A stretch of DNA of 64,000 nt from positions 17,031,994-17,095,993 of the forward strand of contig CM055614.1 of NCBI GenBank assembly GCA_029379385.1. The letters run 5' to 3'. This DNA is from Quillaja saponaria. Lineage: Eukaryota > Streptophyta > Magnoliopsida > Fabales > Quillajaceae. The translations under genes were made by a program, and so were the position numbers. Numbering within the stretch: the first letter of the stretch is position 1; each line of letters opens with the position of its first letter. Shown piece by piece: positions 21,661 to 33,937 of this stretch. The notes under the pieces were generated by a model. That model was not told the DNA's origin. It ran no database searches and was given only the letters and a program-made list of their open reading frames with translations.

Positions 21661-23779
21661 TATTGTTGGAGATAACCATACAACTGATAAATGAAGTCTT
21701 TCCAATCAAATGCCTTAAATGTCCTATATGTTAAATGAGCAAAATTTATAATTTTTGATCCCTTGAATGTTTCTCCCTTATTTTAGTGTTTATGACATCA
21801 TTGATTATATCTCTAAAGCACTTGAAGTTCATGGGTAATTTAATGACTGGACATCATGGGAAAGAAGCGTGTAGACAAATTATACAAAAACTTCAAGGGC
21901 GTTATGGGAATTGAAGATTTTCCATGAGAGTCTTTTGTTTTTCTTTTTTTTTATTAATATAATTTTAATTTTCATATACTTGTGTCAGTTTGCAATGCAA
22001 ATTGTTTTGAACATGTTCTTTTGTGAAGAACTTCATTTATCTATATTGATAACAAACTGAGAAAAAAGATTAGGAAACAAAAGATATGACTTGAAAAGCA
22101 AATGGATCTAAAAAATATTTGTTATCACTATTGATCTAAAAGATTTTCAAAAATATCAATGTTTTGATATCAATTTCCTAGTTTAAAGCATCATTATTAT
22201 GAGAATGGGCTTACTTATATACTGTATACTGCCTGTTTTCTCTACTTTTTATGTATAATTTTGATTGTTTTTATTATAACAAAAAGGGCAGCAAAATATT
22301 GAGTAGGGGAATAAGCACACACTTAGGGTAGTTAAAATTCACGGGGAGTTAGTTCTCTTATTTTGAACTCATAAGGTATTCTTTCTAATCCAATATTTTA
22401 ATATTTTGTAATCATAAACAATGGGTAGATTGTTGAACGAAATGCAAATCTGATTTGACTAATCAATTTAACATTATCTCAAATATTATAATTTTGATAA
22501 TTCAAAATATATTATATAAGAAAACTAATCCAGACTAAATCTATATGTCGTTGCATAAAAATCAGATGAGAACAATACATCACTCAATTGCTAAGGCCTA
22601 AGATGTTGTAGCTATGATGAAGTACTTGACTAAAATATTTATGTAGCACCAATATAAACTCATTGCTTATCTTATTAACATTGATCTACTAAGAAAAATC
22701 AAAATCACTAAAGATGATACACTAGAATATCATGTGTTGATTAATCACTAAATGATAGTTAGAATATATTAAGGCCTATGATTTATGTCTGGTTATTGTA
22801 TTTTATACTAGGTTAGGTTCATTATGCTAGGTCAACTTAAACAACTTATATTTACAGGCTTTCTTTATGTAATTAAATCATCCTATTCACATATAATATA
22901 AAATTATCATTAGATTCAAGTATGATCAAGAGCTGAATAATTGAAAAGCTGAATAATTGAAAAGCTGAACAATTAAAACCTAAAATGTCCAGAAACTAAA
23001 TATCTAAAGCTAAACACTAAAGATAAAGAATTGAAAGCTGAAGCTACTAAACTTACTTGAAAGACAAAATAGGTTGTTCCATTAAATGGTTATATGTTGA
23101 AACTTCTTACATAGAGTCTATCAAAGGTATAAGTTCTGAAGAATCAAATGCTTTATTTCATTCAACAGTTTGTCGAAACTTCTTATCAGTTAAAAGTCAT
23201 TAAAGCTCAAAGGACAACATATGTTTTAGTATTAGTTAATCATCTCTTTGAATTCTAAAGCACAAGTTATCTACATACTTTAAACTATCTCTTAGAAAGA
23301 TCCTATGCCTGCTATTTGATTTGAACAATATCAAACCAAACACAAAAATTTGCATCAAAATGCAGATAGAGCAAAAATTTGCATAATGCATTTTGCAACA
23401 AAATGAATATTGCTTATCTAAAGCAATCTCAAATGCATTTTTTAGTGCTTTCTTTCACTTAAACATTTCAACAAATCATTTCTTTTGAGAAATGGCTAAA
23501 ATTTGGTGAAGCCTATAAAGTATGAAGAGACAATCGAAGAAGATAACTCTTGAAGATTAAACTTTTGTGTTATCAATTTAATCAAGCTTCTAAACTCAAT
23601 CCTGATCAGAATTTTGAAATCTGATATAAGGGGAAATGGTTTAATATAAGCATCTATTCAGTATCGTTAACTTAGAAAACTTCGATAATCATCGGATGAG
23701 AATTACAATATGCATTCATGAGTTGTTAGACTTCATCTAGATTTCTGTAAATATTCACATGAGTTTTTTTAAATTAATA
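21661..23779. other. Probable downstream part of copia relic and unrecognised sequence
   Basis: No gene was seen. A weak PPT-like AGTAGGGGAATAAGC occurs near 22300, and a short GCTGAATAATTGAAAA repeat (three units) at about 22932-22975. The rest is AT-rich and unrecognised. Confidence 0.35.
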
Positions 23780-24884
23780 TAGTTACCTTTAATTGTTATT
23801 TTGTTACAAATAAACTTCCTTCTTTTTTTTTTTTTTTTTTTTTTTTTTTCCTAATTCTTCATTTTAATAGCAATAGGATTTTAATTATTTTAGAAAATAA
23901 AAGTGGCTTAACAGTAGAAATATTTAATTTCCTTAAATATCCTTATGAAGTTTTTTTTTAATTAACAGTTACCTTTAATTGTTATTTTGTTAAAAATAAA
24001 TTATTTTTTTTCTTTTTTTTCCTAATTCTTCTCATTTCTAATATCAATAGGATTGTAATTGTTTTAGAATTATTAATTTCTGTTTTACTAATTCTTTTTA
24101 ATCTTAACAAATCTACAATTATATTTCAATAGTAATTAAGATTGACTTTCTCAATTTTTTTTGCTTAATAAGTTCCTAATAATCATAATTTTTTTTAAGT
24201 TCTTTCTCAAATTTATGAATTAATTTTTTTTTAAATTATTATGAATTTTAAAAAATATTATAGCTTTCATGATTATAACATTATTGTTTTAACTTTTAAT
24301 ACATAATTTTTTATATATATATTTTTCAACAATTATATGTCAATAATAGTTAAGATTGAATTTTTATATTTTTTAGTTTAATAAGTTTCTAATAATTATT
24401 ATGTTTTTTTAGCTTTTCTAAAATTTATGAATTAATTTTTTTTAAAAATACAATGAATTAACAAAAATATTAAGATTATAATGTTCATGATTATAAGATT
24501 ACTGTTTTAACTTTTAATTCTTCTTCCATCTTAAAAATTTAAAAAATACACATAAATTTATTAAATTATTATTTTTTTGTTAAATTTATCTATTTGATTA
24601 TGAATATAAAAATGGTTACCCTTATGAGATTTTACTATAACATAAATATTTTTTTAGTTGTTATTTTACTTCAAATAGATTTTTTATTTTTTTATTTTTT
24701 TATTTCTTTTCTAATTATTCTTCAGTTTAATATTAATAGAATTATAATTGATTTATGACAATTGATATTTTTCAGTCTTAGTTATGTTTAATATAAATAA
24801 ATTTAAAATTTATCAATAACTATATATCAATAATAATTAAGATTGAAATTCTCATTTTTTTTTCATTTAATAAGTTTTAATAAT
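23780..24884 (+). repeat. Diverged AT-rich tandem repeat
   Basis: The order GTTACCTTTAATTGTTATTTTG, T-run, CCTAATTCTTC, TTAATA-CAATAGGATT, AGTAATTAAGATTGA, TTTAATAAGTT-CTAATAATTAT and ATGAATTAATTTTTTTT recurs with changes at about 23775, 23965, 24330 and 24640. The same material resumes after the LINE at 28086. A T-run of about 29 bases lies at 23821-23849. Confidence 0.6.
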
Positions 24885-24900
24885 TATCAAATTAAAAATT
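24885..24900. repeat. LINE target-site duplication, left copy
   Basis: TATCAAATTAAAAATT matches 28070-28085 (TATCAAATTATAAATT) at 15 of 16 positions. Confidence 0.8.
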
Positions 24901-25199
24901 CTCAACTCAGCTAAACCTTAAAATTCAAACCAGTTATGGTTGGCTGTGTTAATCATTTTCCTCAATTTGTATCGATCCAAAGCATCATTTTCAGTAATAT
25001 CTAGAGCAGCCATATCCTTCTCAATGACTACCCTTCATGTAAGTTTTGGCCTCCTTCTACCACTCCTAGTACCTATCACCTGCACCAGGTCACACTTCTT
25101 AACAACGGTGTCCATTGGCCGATGTTGGATATGTTCAAACTAACGTAGGTAATTCTCTCTTATTGTTTCCTCAATAGTCACTATCTCCACCTTCTTACG

Positions 25200-26840
25200 A
25201 ATCTCCTCATTTTGTATTTTATCCTTTCTTCTGTGTCCTATGATCCATCTTAATATTTTTATTTCGGCTACTCTTATCTTATGTGAGTGTTGGTTATTAA
25301 CTGCCCAACATTCAGTACTATAAGCGTAGCCGGTTTCATTGTTGTCTTATAAAATCTTCCTTTTAAACTATTCTGGATTTTAGGATCACATAAAACACCT
25401 GAAGCACTTCGTCACTTTATTTACCCTGCCTTGATCTGATGGTTCATATCAAGCTTAATTGCGCCATCTTTTTGTATAAATGAACCTAAATACTTAAACA
25501 TATCCTTTATAGGGATTGTCTAATAGTCCAAAGTTATTTCAGTTGGGCCTCTTCTAGTGTCACTAAAATCACACTCTAGATACTCAGTTTTTGTCCTACT
25601 CAACCTAAGACTTTTCAATTCTAACGCGTTCCTCCACAATTCTAGTTTGGAATTTAAACCTTCTCTAGTTTTGTTTGCTAACACGATATCATAGGTAAAT
25701 AGCATGCACCATTGAGCCTTATCCTAGATAGAATAAGTAAGTTCATTTATGACTAAAGCAAATAGGTAGGGGCTTAAGGATGAACCTTGGTGAACATCTA
25801 TCGTGATCGAGAACTCTCCAGTCATACCATTAATGGTCCGTACTCTAGTTATTACTCCATCGTACATATCTTTAATAACTTCCACATATTTAGTTGGGGC
25901 TTTTTTCTTCTCGAGAACCAACCATAAAACTTGCCTCGATACCTATCGTATGCTTTTTTTAGATCAATAAAGGTGATGTGAAGATCCTTTTTCTTTTTCT
26001 ATATTTCTTATTAATCTCAAAAATAAGAAAATAGCCTCTATTGTGGAATCTTTTAGGCACAAAACCAAATTAATTCTCTGAAATTGGAGTCTCATTCCTA
26101 AGCCTATGCTTAATCACTCTTTCCCACAGCTTCATCGTGTGATTTATAAGTTTTATTCCTCAATAGTTTGTACAACTTTGAATATCTCTTTTATTCTTAA
26201 AAATAGGAATCAACGTACTCTTCCTCCATTTATCAGGCATTTTTTTAGTCACACAAATCTTGTTAAAAAGATTTATGAGCCAAGTTATGCCAATATCTCC
26301 TAGGCATTTCCGAACTTCTATAGGGATATCATCCATACCCATTGCCTGACCATTCTTCATCTTATGCATAACCACTTTTTTAACCTCCTATGCTCTAATC
26401 CGATGAACAAAATGACGATTCGTATCATCGAAGGCATCATCTAGTTTCCTGACATTAACCCTTGAATCTCCATTAAATAAGGTATCAAAGTAAGTTCTTC
26501 ATCTCTCATTAATCTTGTCTTCCTTAACTAAAATCTTATCCCCCTCATAGATAATACACTTAATATGATTTAAATCTCTAGTTCATCTTTCCATTTGCTT
26601 GGCAATCCTATAAATATCTTTCTCTCCATCATTTGTCTCTAATTTTTGGTAAAGTCCTTCACAAGTCTTGCCTCTAGCTTCCCTAATAGCTTTCTTAGCA
26701 TATTTTCTAACTTGTCTAAAATATTTGTAATTATCCTTATTTCTACACTCGTGTAATCATTTATAATATTCTTTTTTAACTTTAATAGCTTGTTGAACTT
26801 CTTCATTCCACCACCATGTCTCCTTAGTTGGTGGTCCACG
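25200..26840 (-). pseudogene. LINE reverse transcriptase domain, catalytically dead
   Basis: In order: a connector (WWNEEV-like, 26639-26839), MKNGQAMGMDDIPIEV, ICVTKKMPDKWRKSTLIPIFKNK and GIKLISHTMKLWERVI, then FGFVPKR, then DMYDGVITRVRTINGMTGEF, VHQGSSLSPYLFALVINEL (the HQGS-LSP motif), then MLFTYDIVLANKTREGLNSKLELWRNALE, LRLSRTKTEYLEC, and a C-terminal thumb region. The usual FADD box reads FTYD, so the first catalytic aspartate is replaced. Several frames must be joined to read through, with stops between 25920 and 26100 and left of 25520. The RTE clade is inferred from the VHQGS-LSPYLF and TKTEY phrases. Confidence 0.9.
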
Positions 26841-27079
26841 TCCTCTACTTTCTCCTAACACCTATCTAGCCGTATTCTTAATACTACTTGCTATCTCATC
26901 CCAAATTATATTAAGCTCACCTTCCACAATTCATGGGTCACCATGTAACATTTTATCTTTAAAAATAGCCATCTTCCCTCTATTCAAATTCCACCATCTA
27001 GTCATACTACACCTATTACTTTTATGCTTTTTATTCCAATGCTTAATACCTAACATCCAAAACCAAAAAGGTTGTGCTA

Positions 27080-27760
27080 AGACACTAAACACTCTCCAGG
27101 TATAACCTTATAATCCTTACACAATACTCTATCAACCTTCCTAGTTATAACAAAATCTATTTGGCTCTTATTAGGTCCGCTACTAAAGGTAGCTAAGTGC
27201 AACTCTCGTTTCTTAAAGAACATGTTGGCTAAAATCAAGTCATACGCAACCACAAAATTTAAAATCAACTCTCCTCCCTCATTCCTATCTCCATACCCAT
27301 AACCCTATATACTCTCAAAACCCTCGTTAGTACTTCTTACATGGCCATTCAAATCTCCTCCAATAAAAATTTTCTCTCTTAATTGTACTTCTTGGACTAT
27401 CTTATCTAAGTCGTCTCAAAATGCCTTCTTCATAGCTTCTTCCAGTCCTACTTGTAGGATATAAGCACTAATGATATTGAATGCCTCCTCATCTATCATC
27501 AATTTCACTAAAATTATTCTGTCATTTTTCCTATTGACTTCTACAATCTCGTCCTTTAAATTAATCGCAACTCCATTCTTATTTCTATTTTTACCAGTAT
27601 ACCATATCTTGAATCTCATTCTCTTTATCTTTCTAGCCTTTTCTCCTACCTACTTAGTTTCTTGCAAGCAAGTAATACTAATCCTCCTTCTACTCATGGT
27701 ATCTATAAGCTCTCTAAATTTACCAGTAAGAGTCCCTATGTTCTAAGTAGCTAGGCAAAT
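27080..27760 (-). pseudogene. LINE apurinic-like endonuclease domain
   Basis: The translation gives LTGKFRELIDTMSRRRISI, then CLQETK (the catalytic Glu motif near the N-terminus), FKIWYTGKNRNKNGVAI (27416-27619 open), NDRIILVKL, then IFIGGDLNGHV (the D-N pair of the active site), the GYGYGDRNEGG block, ILNFVVAYDLILANMFF and NKSQIDFVITRK (the SQID motif; canonical form ending in SxIDYxL). Domain order and motifs fit the exonuclease-endonuclease-phosphatase fold of LINEs. Stops after the AMKKAF and LVS stretches show decay. In life it would nick target DNA to start target-primed reverse transcription. Confidence 0.88.
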
Positions 27761-28069
27761 CTTTTCTTGGACTAGCTTATTTACCAGTACCTGCCCTCGA
27801 TGCGAGAACTCTTGCTCATTTTGTATCGCATTCGGGAGCCAGTGTGGCAGGCCATTAAGAATGTGATAACCCAACCCTTACTCATTTCTCACTACACTCG
27901 AGATCCGATGCAGCGGGTGGTTAAGAGGGTTACGCCACAACGAATAATCGGAAGGATTCATCTTCATAGGGTTTGACTATTTTTATACTGGCTGTCAACT
28001 TATCGCAACCATCCTCCTTTACCCAGGCTTAGGACCGACATAGTAAATTCTAGCAGAGTTATCAAACCC

Positions 28070-28085
28070 TATCAAATTATAAATT
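28070..28085. repeat. LINE target-site duplication, right copy
   Basis: It is the partner of 24885-24900 with one mismatch. Confidence 0.8.
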
Positions 28086-28344
28086 AATTTTTTTTTAAAT
28101 GTTATGAATTAAAATATTAAAAGTATAATTCTTATGATTAAAATATTAATGTAAAAAGTTATGAATTAAATTTTTAATCAATTTATGTATTTGTTTAATG
28201 TCATTAACATGGAGAATTATTTTCAATTAATTATAATTTCTTGATATGTACATCTATTGTTGATGAACATATATGAATATATCATATACACGATTCACAA
28301 GCAATACGGGCATCACTAAAACTATTATATATATATATATAATA

Positions 28345-28530
28345 AAATATTTCTAGAGATATCATGAAAACAAGTGTGCTTTAAGGGTTTATTTTGGAGT
28401 TTAGGACATGAAAGAAGAAAAAGGTATGAAAAGAGAACATAGGAGAAAAAGAGAAGAGGATCAAAGAGGAAAAACGATAATTATTCTTTCAAAATATGTC
28501 TAGAGATATCACTAAACAAGTATGCTTTCA
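28345..28530 (+). repeat. Dispersed repeat, second copy
   Basis: It shares the ordered phrases of 5700-5850 in opposite orientation. In addition, CTAGAGATATCA followed by AACAAGT-TGCTTT occurs at both 28352 and 28500, a short internal direct repeat that brackets the unit. Confidence 0.65.
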
Positions 28531-28582
28531 GGCTTTTTGTTTTTATATCATTTTTTAAAATTTATGCTAAGTGAGATGAAAT

Positions 28583-30730
28583 TTCAAGTAATCTAGCACA
28601 TACAATGGAAAACGCAATGGGATTCTATTTGTTTCCTAATATAACAAAATAAATCTTAAACAATCAGAGGACAACACTTGACATAGCAATTTTATTAGAA
28701 TTGTAACTATTAGTATCATTATCCTCTAAATATTGTTAATATTATAATAGACATCATCATATTCTATTATAACTAAAACATTTTCATAATTATCTGATTA
28801 ATGTCATTTTAGCCATATTTTATCATTACATAACGGGGCTCAGCTTCTAAGGAAAGACATATCATACTCCCTCAAAATATTATTTCTATACTAACATATC
28901 ATACTCCGTCAACATATTATTTCTCTAATAACCACCTTTTTACCTTACCTAGTAGGTCTGGTTTCCAGGTTGCCACATCTTTACCTTACCTTATAGGTCA
29001 GTTTTAAAAAAATGAGTGCAATTTTTTTCCTTTTCGCGAGGACCACGACATTGAATTTAATCATAAGAATAAAGAACATGTAAAAAGGACAATCTTTTTT
29101 CTTTCTGCTAGGAACAGGAGATTGAAAACACATAAAAAAGACAATCTTTTTCCTTTTCATGAGAACCAGTAGATTGAATCTATCAATAACAAAGGTTTAA
29201 AACCATATATATTCTAGCACTTACAATGTGAAACCCAACAGAATTCTATTTGTTTCTTGATATAAAATAATTAGCCCTAACCAATCATAGGACAACATGT
29301 GACAAAACAAGACAATCCTTTTCCTTTCCATGAGGACTAGGAGAATGAAAGCATATAAAAAGGATAATCTTTTTCCTTTCCAATTTTCGTTTTCTCGAGG
29401 ACCAAGAGATTGAATCTATCATTAACAAATGTTTAAAACCATATATATTCCAGCACTTACAATGTGAAATGCAATTAGATTCTATTTGTTTCCTGATATA
29501 ACAAAATTAGTCCTAACCAATCACAAGATAACATGTGACATAATGGTTTTATTAGAACTATAACTGTCAGTGTCATTATCCTCTTAATATTATTACTATT
29601 ATAACAGATGTCATCATATTCCATTATAATTATAACATTTTCATGATTATCTGATTAATGTCATATCATCCTTATTTTATCATTATGTAAAATGGCTCAA
29701 CTTTTAAGAAAAAACAGATTATATTTCTGCAGTGTAATATTTCTCTATTGATTGCCTCTTCACGTTACCTTGTAGGGCTGGTTGTCAGGTTGCCACATCT
29801 TTACCTTACTTTTTAGGTTAGGTTATCATGTAATGAGTACAATTTTTTCTCTTTTTGCAGGAACCAGGAGATTGAATCTAGCCATTAGAATGAAGAACAT
29901 GTAAAAAAGACAATCGTTTTCCTTTCCATGAGGACCAGGAGATTGAAAACATGTAAAAAGACAATCTTTTTCATTTCCGCGAGGACCAGGACATTGAATC
30001 TATCATTAACAAATGCTTAAAGCCATATATATATATTCCAGCACTTATAATGTGAAATGCATTGGGATTATATTTGTTTCCTGATATAACAAAATTAGTT
30101 CTAACCAATTATTGGACAACATGTGAAATGATAGGTCAATTTTTTTCCTTTTTTCACAAGGACTAGAAGATTGAATCTAGCATTAACAAAGGTTTAAAAC
30201 CATATATATTCCAGCACTACCAACGTGAAACGTAGTATGATTCTATTTGTTTCCTGATATAACAAAATTAGTCCTAAATAATCATAGGACAACAAGTGAC
30301 ACAACAGTTTTATTAGAATTGTAAATGTAAGTATCATTATCCTCTCAATATTAATAATATTATAACGGACGTTATTATATTCCATTATAACTGTAACATT
30401 TCCATAATTATCTGATTAATGTCATATCAGCCTTATTTTATCATTCTATAAAGTAGCTTAGCTTCCGAGAAAAAAAACAAATCATATTTCCGCAACATAT
30501 TATTTCTCTACATGACTGCATCTTTATCTTATCTTGTAGGGTTGGTAGTCAGGTTGCCACGTCTTTACCTTACCTTTTAGGTTAGATTGCCACGTAAAAA
30601 GTACAATTTTTTCTTTTTCGCGGGACCAAGAGATTATATCTAGCCATAATAATAAGGAACATGTAAAAGGACAATTTCTTTCCTTTCCAAAAGGACTAGA
30701 AGATTGAATCTAGCCATAAAAAAAAATATT
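28583..30730 (+). repeat. Tandem array with alternating long and short units
   Basis: Units begin at a TCTAGCAC/CCAGCACTTACAATGTG block near 28583, 29213, 29449, 30035 and 30207, giving lengths near 630, 236, 586, 172 and 525 bases. Long units contain TATTTGTTTCCTGATATAAC, a TTTTATTAGAATTGTAACT core, TTATCTGATTAATGTCAT, GGTTGCCACATCTTTACC and then two or three copies of GACAATCTTTTTCCTTTCC plus GAGGACCAGGAGATTGAA. Short units jump from ACAACATGTGA straight to that last block. No coding frame is supported; the 63-codon minus frame at 30194-30385 is chance. Confidence 0.8.
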
Positions 30731-30810
30731 TGACTGATAAATAACTCACTTCTTTGAAACAAGTCTTATTTGAAATGACAAAACATCTCTTCATGTCTTC
30801 CATTATGTTG

Positions 30811-31266
30811 TTTGGATTATAAATATCAATGATAGAATTCAATTTAATTTAATATTTTGACATTGTTACCCTTATGTTTACCTGACTATTTATGTTCCTC
30901 CCTCTCATTTTTCTCTCTCCTATTCTGATTTTTTTTAAATTTTTTTATGAACAATGTAGATAAAAAATAAAATTTTTATATGAAGCACCTGGGACAATAA
31001 GCAATGAAAATGGAAAACTAATTATAAAAATAACATAATATATAGTATGGAATTGATGACTATGAAGCCTTTTGGACGAGATGAGCCCAACTAGTGGGAA
31101 GGATGAAAGAGAAGAGGGGTGGGACTTTGTAAGGGTCATTATGTTATCACCAATGTACAGTGGTTGCAATAGAGTTAAGGTAAAAAGTAAACAAATTGAA
31201 GGGTAAATTTGTCTAAAAATATTTTAATCATTTAATTGAATTGAATTCTTTTCAAATCAGACCAAA
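30811..31266. mobile_element. MITE-like foldback element
   Basis: The arms 30811-30880 and 31200-31266 are imperfect inverted repeats: TTTGGATTATAAATATCA then GAATTCAATTTAATTTAATA then GTTACCCTTA at left, and GGGTAAATTTG then ATTTAATTGAATTGAATTC then AATCAGACCAAA at right. The length of about 456 bases and the lack of coding capacity fit a MITE (hAT or Mutator type). No clean target duplication is visible, so the family is open. The 74-codon minus frame 30945-31169 is inside and is not called. Confidence 0.55.
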
Positions 31267-31739
31267 TTTGTTAAGAATTGAAAATGAAAAAAAAAAGTTA
31301 TAAAATGGGAATTACAATGGATTGAATTTTATTTCATTATGCATTCCAAACATAAGAATTTAAATAAATTCATCTAGAATGAATTGAATTTTATTAAAAA
31401 AAATTGTTCTAAACACACTCTTACAGAAGTGATTATTGCCGTGGGTTATTCAGAACAATTATAAAAGTTCTGTTTTGTAATGAAACCCATTTTCAATCAC
31501 CATAACCACAATGGGTTCTTCAGAGACTTCTTTTGACATCGTGAGATCGTGGCTTGGAATCATTTGATTTAGCATGACTAGTGAATAGATAATACTCAAT
31601 ATGACACTTTTAAATTACAAATATCCCTCATACACTTTCTATGCACTCTTATATTTCATAGAACGGTTATATGTTTTTTTTTTTAAAGTTCTTATAAGAT
31701 CTTGGTTAATTAAGTATTGGAATTTTATCTTTAACTATG

Positions 31740-31766
31740 ATATATATATATATATATATATATATA
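31740..31766. repeat. (TA)n microsatellite
   Basis: About 13 TA units. Similar tracts occur at about 2107, 6764, 37081, 45010, 57240, 59573 and 63667. Confidence 0.9.
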
Positions 31767-31799
31767 GCAACTTATCTTATGTCCTACAATGTAGAACTT

Positions 31800-32963
31800 A
31801 GGAACTCGTGGGACACAAGTCTTTCAATTTACTTAATTTTCATTTAAAAACGTTATGAAAATATGTGTTGATTTAGTGGTTTATCTTGACATGGTTGATA
31901 TTTTTGATATTGAGATTTATATGGTTATAAGACTTACTTGTGAGGTAAAGTTGCACGGTAAATGATGGAAATTTTTTTTGTTGAGTAAATATGAATTATA
32001 ATATGATTATTGAGAACTTATTTGCGAAATTTTTTGGATTTAATATAGATTTAAAGAATTGGTATTGTTGGGAAATGATATGGATGTTGAAACTTTTTAT
32101 TGGATATGTTATATTGTTTTTGGAGGAAACCTTGCTAGAATACCATGGCTAACACCGATGATGTTAGCTTTGGTGCACCTTGGTTTTACCCCAACTAACA
32201 GGGATCGATGTTGCTAGCCTCGTGTTAAGCTAAACACATGGATTGCATACTTAGACCATATAAAATGGCATGGATTTGGAAGTCTAGTCAACAGGGTTGA
32301 TACCGCCCTTTGGGTTTAAACCCATTGGTTCATTTCTATCTTGGAATCCTTCATTTTTCTCTGTGCTATAATTTTCTCTCTCAATTGAAAGATGACTATT
32401 CATTTCAAATTATTGTTATTCATGTAATCTTATGGCTAGACTTTTGATGAAATGAAACTAATTATTTTTATCTTAAAACATTTTATGAATATTTTCCTTG
32501 AAATTATATTGTAATCATGTCAGTATGCATATTTATTTCTTTAAATTGTTTCCCTTCCTAAAAGCTCTTGCCTTACGCTTGTCTCACTTTCAGTTACAGT
32601 ATGCCTTATCTGCTCACTAGGTCTATATATGACTCATTATTATGGTTAATTATTTCTTTTAGAATGTTGATTGGCTTGAAACCAATTCCTATAGCTTGGA
32701 GGAAGCTACTCTCTTTTGGATTTAGTATGCTGCTTGTTTGAACCTTGTCCACTCTATTTTGTATTATGAAATCTTCATGACTTGTATAAACAACTAATTA
32801 GTTCCCCAATGCATTTGGACTTGTTATAATTTGAATTAATTTGAAAGTTGTATCACATTTTCCTATAAATATGTTTATTAATTTAAAGGCTAATGAGATT
32901 CAGATAGGCCTTAATGCTTGTCCAGTTTTCCCTCGCCGGTCATGGCCTTGGTTGTGTTGTGAC
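31800..32963 (+). mobile_element. LTR-like remnant of another gypsy family
   Basis: The order GATGTTAGCTTTGGTGCACC, TCTGCTCACTAGGTCTATAT, TTTCTTTTAGAATGTTGATTGG, GGAGGAAGCTACTCTC, AATGAGATTCAGATAGGCC and finally CGCCGGTCATGGCCTTGG...TTGTGAC is like the 3' part of plant gypsy LTRs, which often end GGGCCGTGACA. There is no PBS after it and no clear start. It is unrelated to the TGTCACACCC family. Confidence 0.4.
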
Positions 32964-33850
32964 TTAATGTGTCTATATTTTATAAACAAAAATGACTTAA
33001 TTTCAAGAAAGAGAATATCAAAAAATTATTATAAAGACTAATTAATTTATTGACTATTTATTTGAATGATTTCTTCATTGCTTACTAGAGCTAATCAATT
33101 ATGAAAAAATTAGAGCAATCTTTAAATTTAAGTCAACAATAAGTATTGAAGCCAAATTTCAATATTTTTTTCCTTAAATAGAAAAGATATTAAAATTCAA
33201 AATAAAAAAAAAATTATGTAACAAAATGTTTCTTTAAAAGGTAAAAATCACATAATATAATATAATTATCTAAGTTAGTTTTATCCTTCAAGAATCAAAA
33301 TTCTTCAATTAAATTCATTTTTTATATTTATATGTTATGAATTAATGAAATAACCACAGTTGACATTAAAATAATAACAAACATAAGATGTTTTTATATA
33401 TTGTAAATTTTTTTAGTCATTTTATCATTAATTGATGTAAAATTACTGTATTTATGAATAACATGATAACGAAAGAATGTAAATTGAAAATTTCTGAATC
33501 TTAGAGGATGAAATTGATTGAAAACATTCATAATGACCAAAATTTAAAAATGAGACAATTTTAAGGAACTAAAATAGTATTTAAACCAAGAATTTACTAT
33601 GTCTAGCAACCATGTTGTAGGTTAGTAGTTTTTCTTTAAAAAAACAAAAATGTTATGGATTAACTTCAATTTTATACGAAATCTTGATATGTCTTATCAC
33701 ATAATTGCACTAAATAAATGAGTAGTAGATGGATAAATTCAACCAACCCATAAATATGTTAGGTTGAAATTGTATTGATGATCTTTTTGTGTCAAAATAA
33801 AAATCTTTAGTCTAATTTCAAAATAGAAAAATAAATTTATATTTTTAATT
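32964..33850. other. AT-rich sequence upstream of MLP pseudogene
   Basis: No gene or repeat was recognised. It probably holds the ancestral promoter region. Confidence 0.4.
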
Positions 33851-33860
33851 CTCTATATAA
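33851..33860 (+). promoter_or_regulatory. TATA box of MLP pseudogene
   Basis: CTCTATATAA lies about 85 bases upstream of the chosen ATG at 33938. This leaves a leader of about 50 bases with the A-rich run just before the ATG that is common in plant mRNAs. Confidence 0.5.
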
Positions 33861-33937
33861 GGGTTATGGCCTCATTCAGTTTTCTTGTACAATATCAAAT
33901 TTATCAACCAGCCAAAAAAAAAAAAATACACAAGAAA

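Larger units (their letters stand above)
24901..28069 (-). mobile_element. RTE-type LINE, nearly full length
   Basis: The element is about 3.2 kb on the minus strand, with endonuclease at the right (5') end, reverse transcriptase at the left (3') end and a 16-bp duplication around it. The left edge CTCAACTCAGCTAAACC, followed by AAACCAGTTATGGTTGGC, is the reverse complement of a 3' tail of the kind plant RTE elements carry. The reading frame is broken by many stops and frameshifts, so it cannot move on its own. Plus-strand frames at 24940-25143, 26106-26303 and 27471-27746 are shadows. Confidence 0.9.

Noticed and set aside
24940..27746. Plus-strand frames of 65-91 codons
   Set aside because: They are shadows of the LINE coded on the minus strand.
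28583..30730. CRISPR-like or viral repeat array
   Set aside because: The units are long, diverged and nested, with no short identical repeats and spacers and no viral reading frame; a plant tandem repeat fits.
33866..33937. Longer N-terminus (MASFSFLVQ...) for the MLP-like protein
   Set aside because: It has no family similarity, overlaps the likely leader after the TATA box and includes an A-run; MSKFG at 33938 fits the family.
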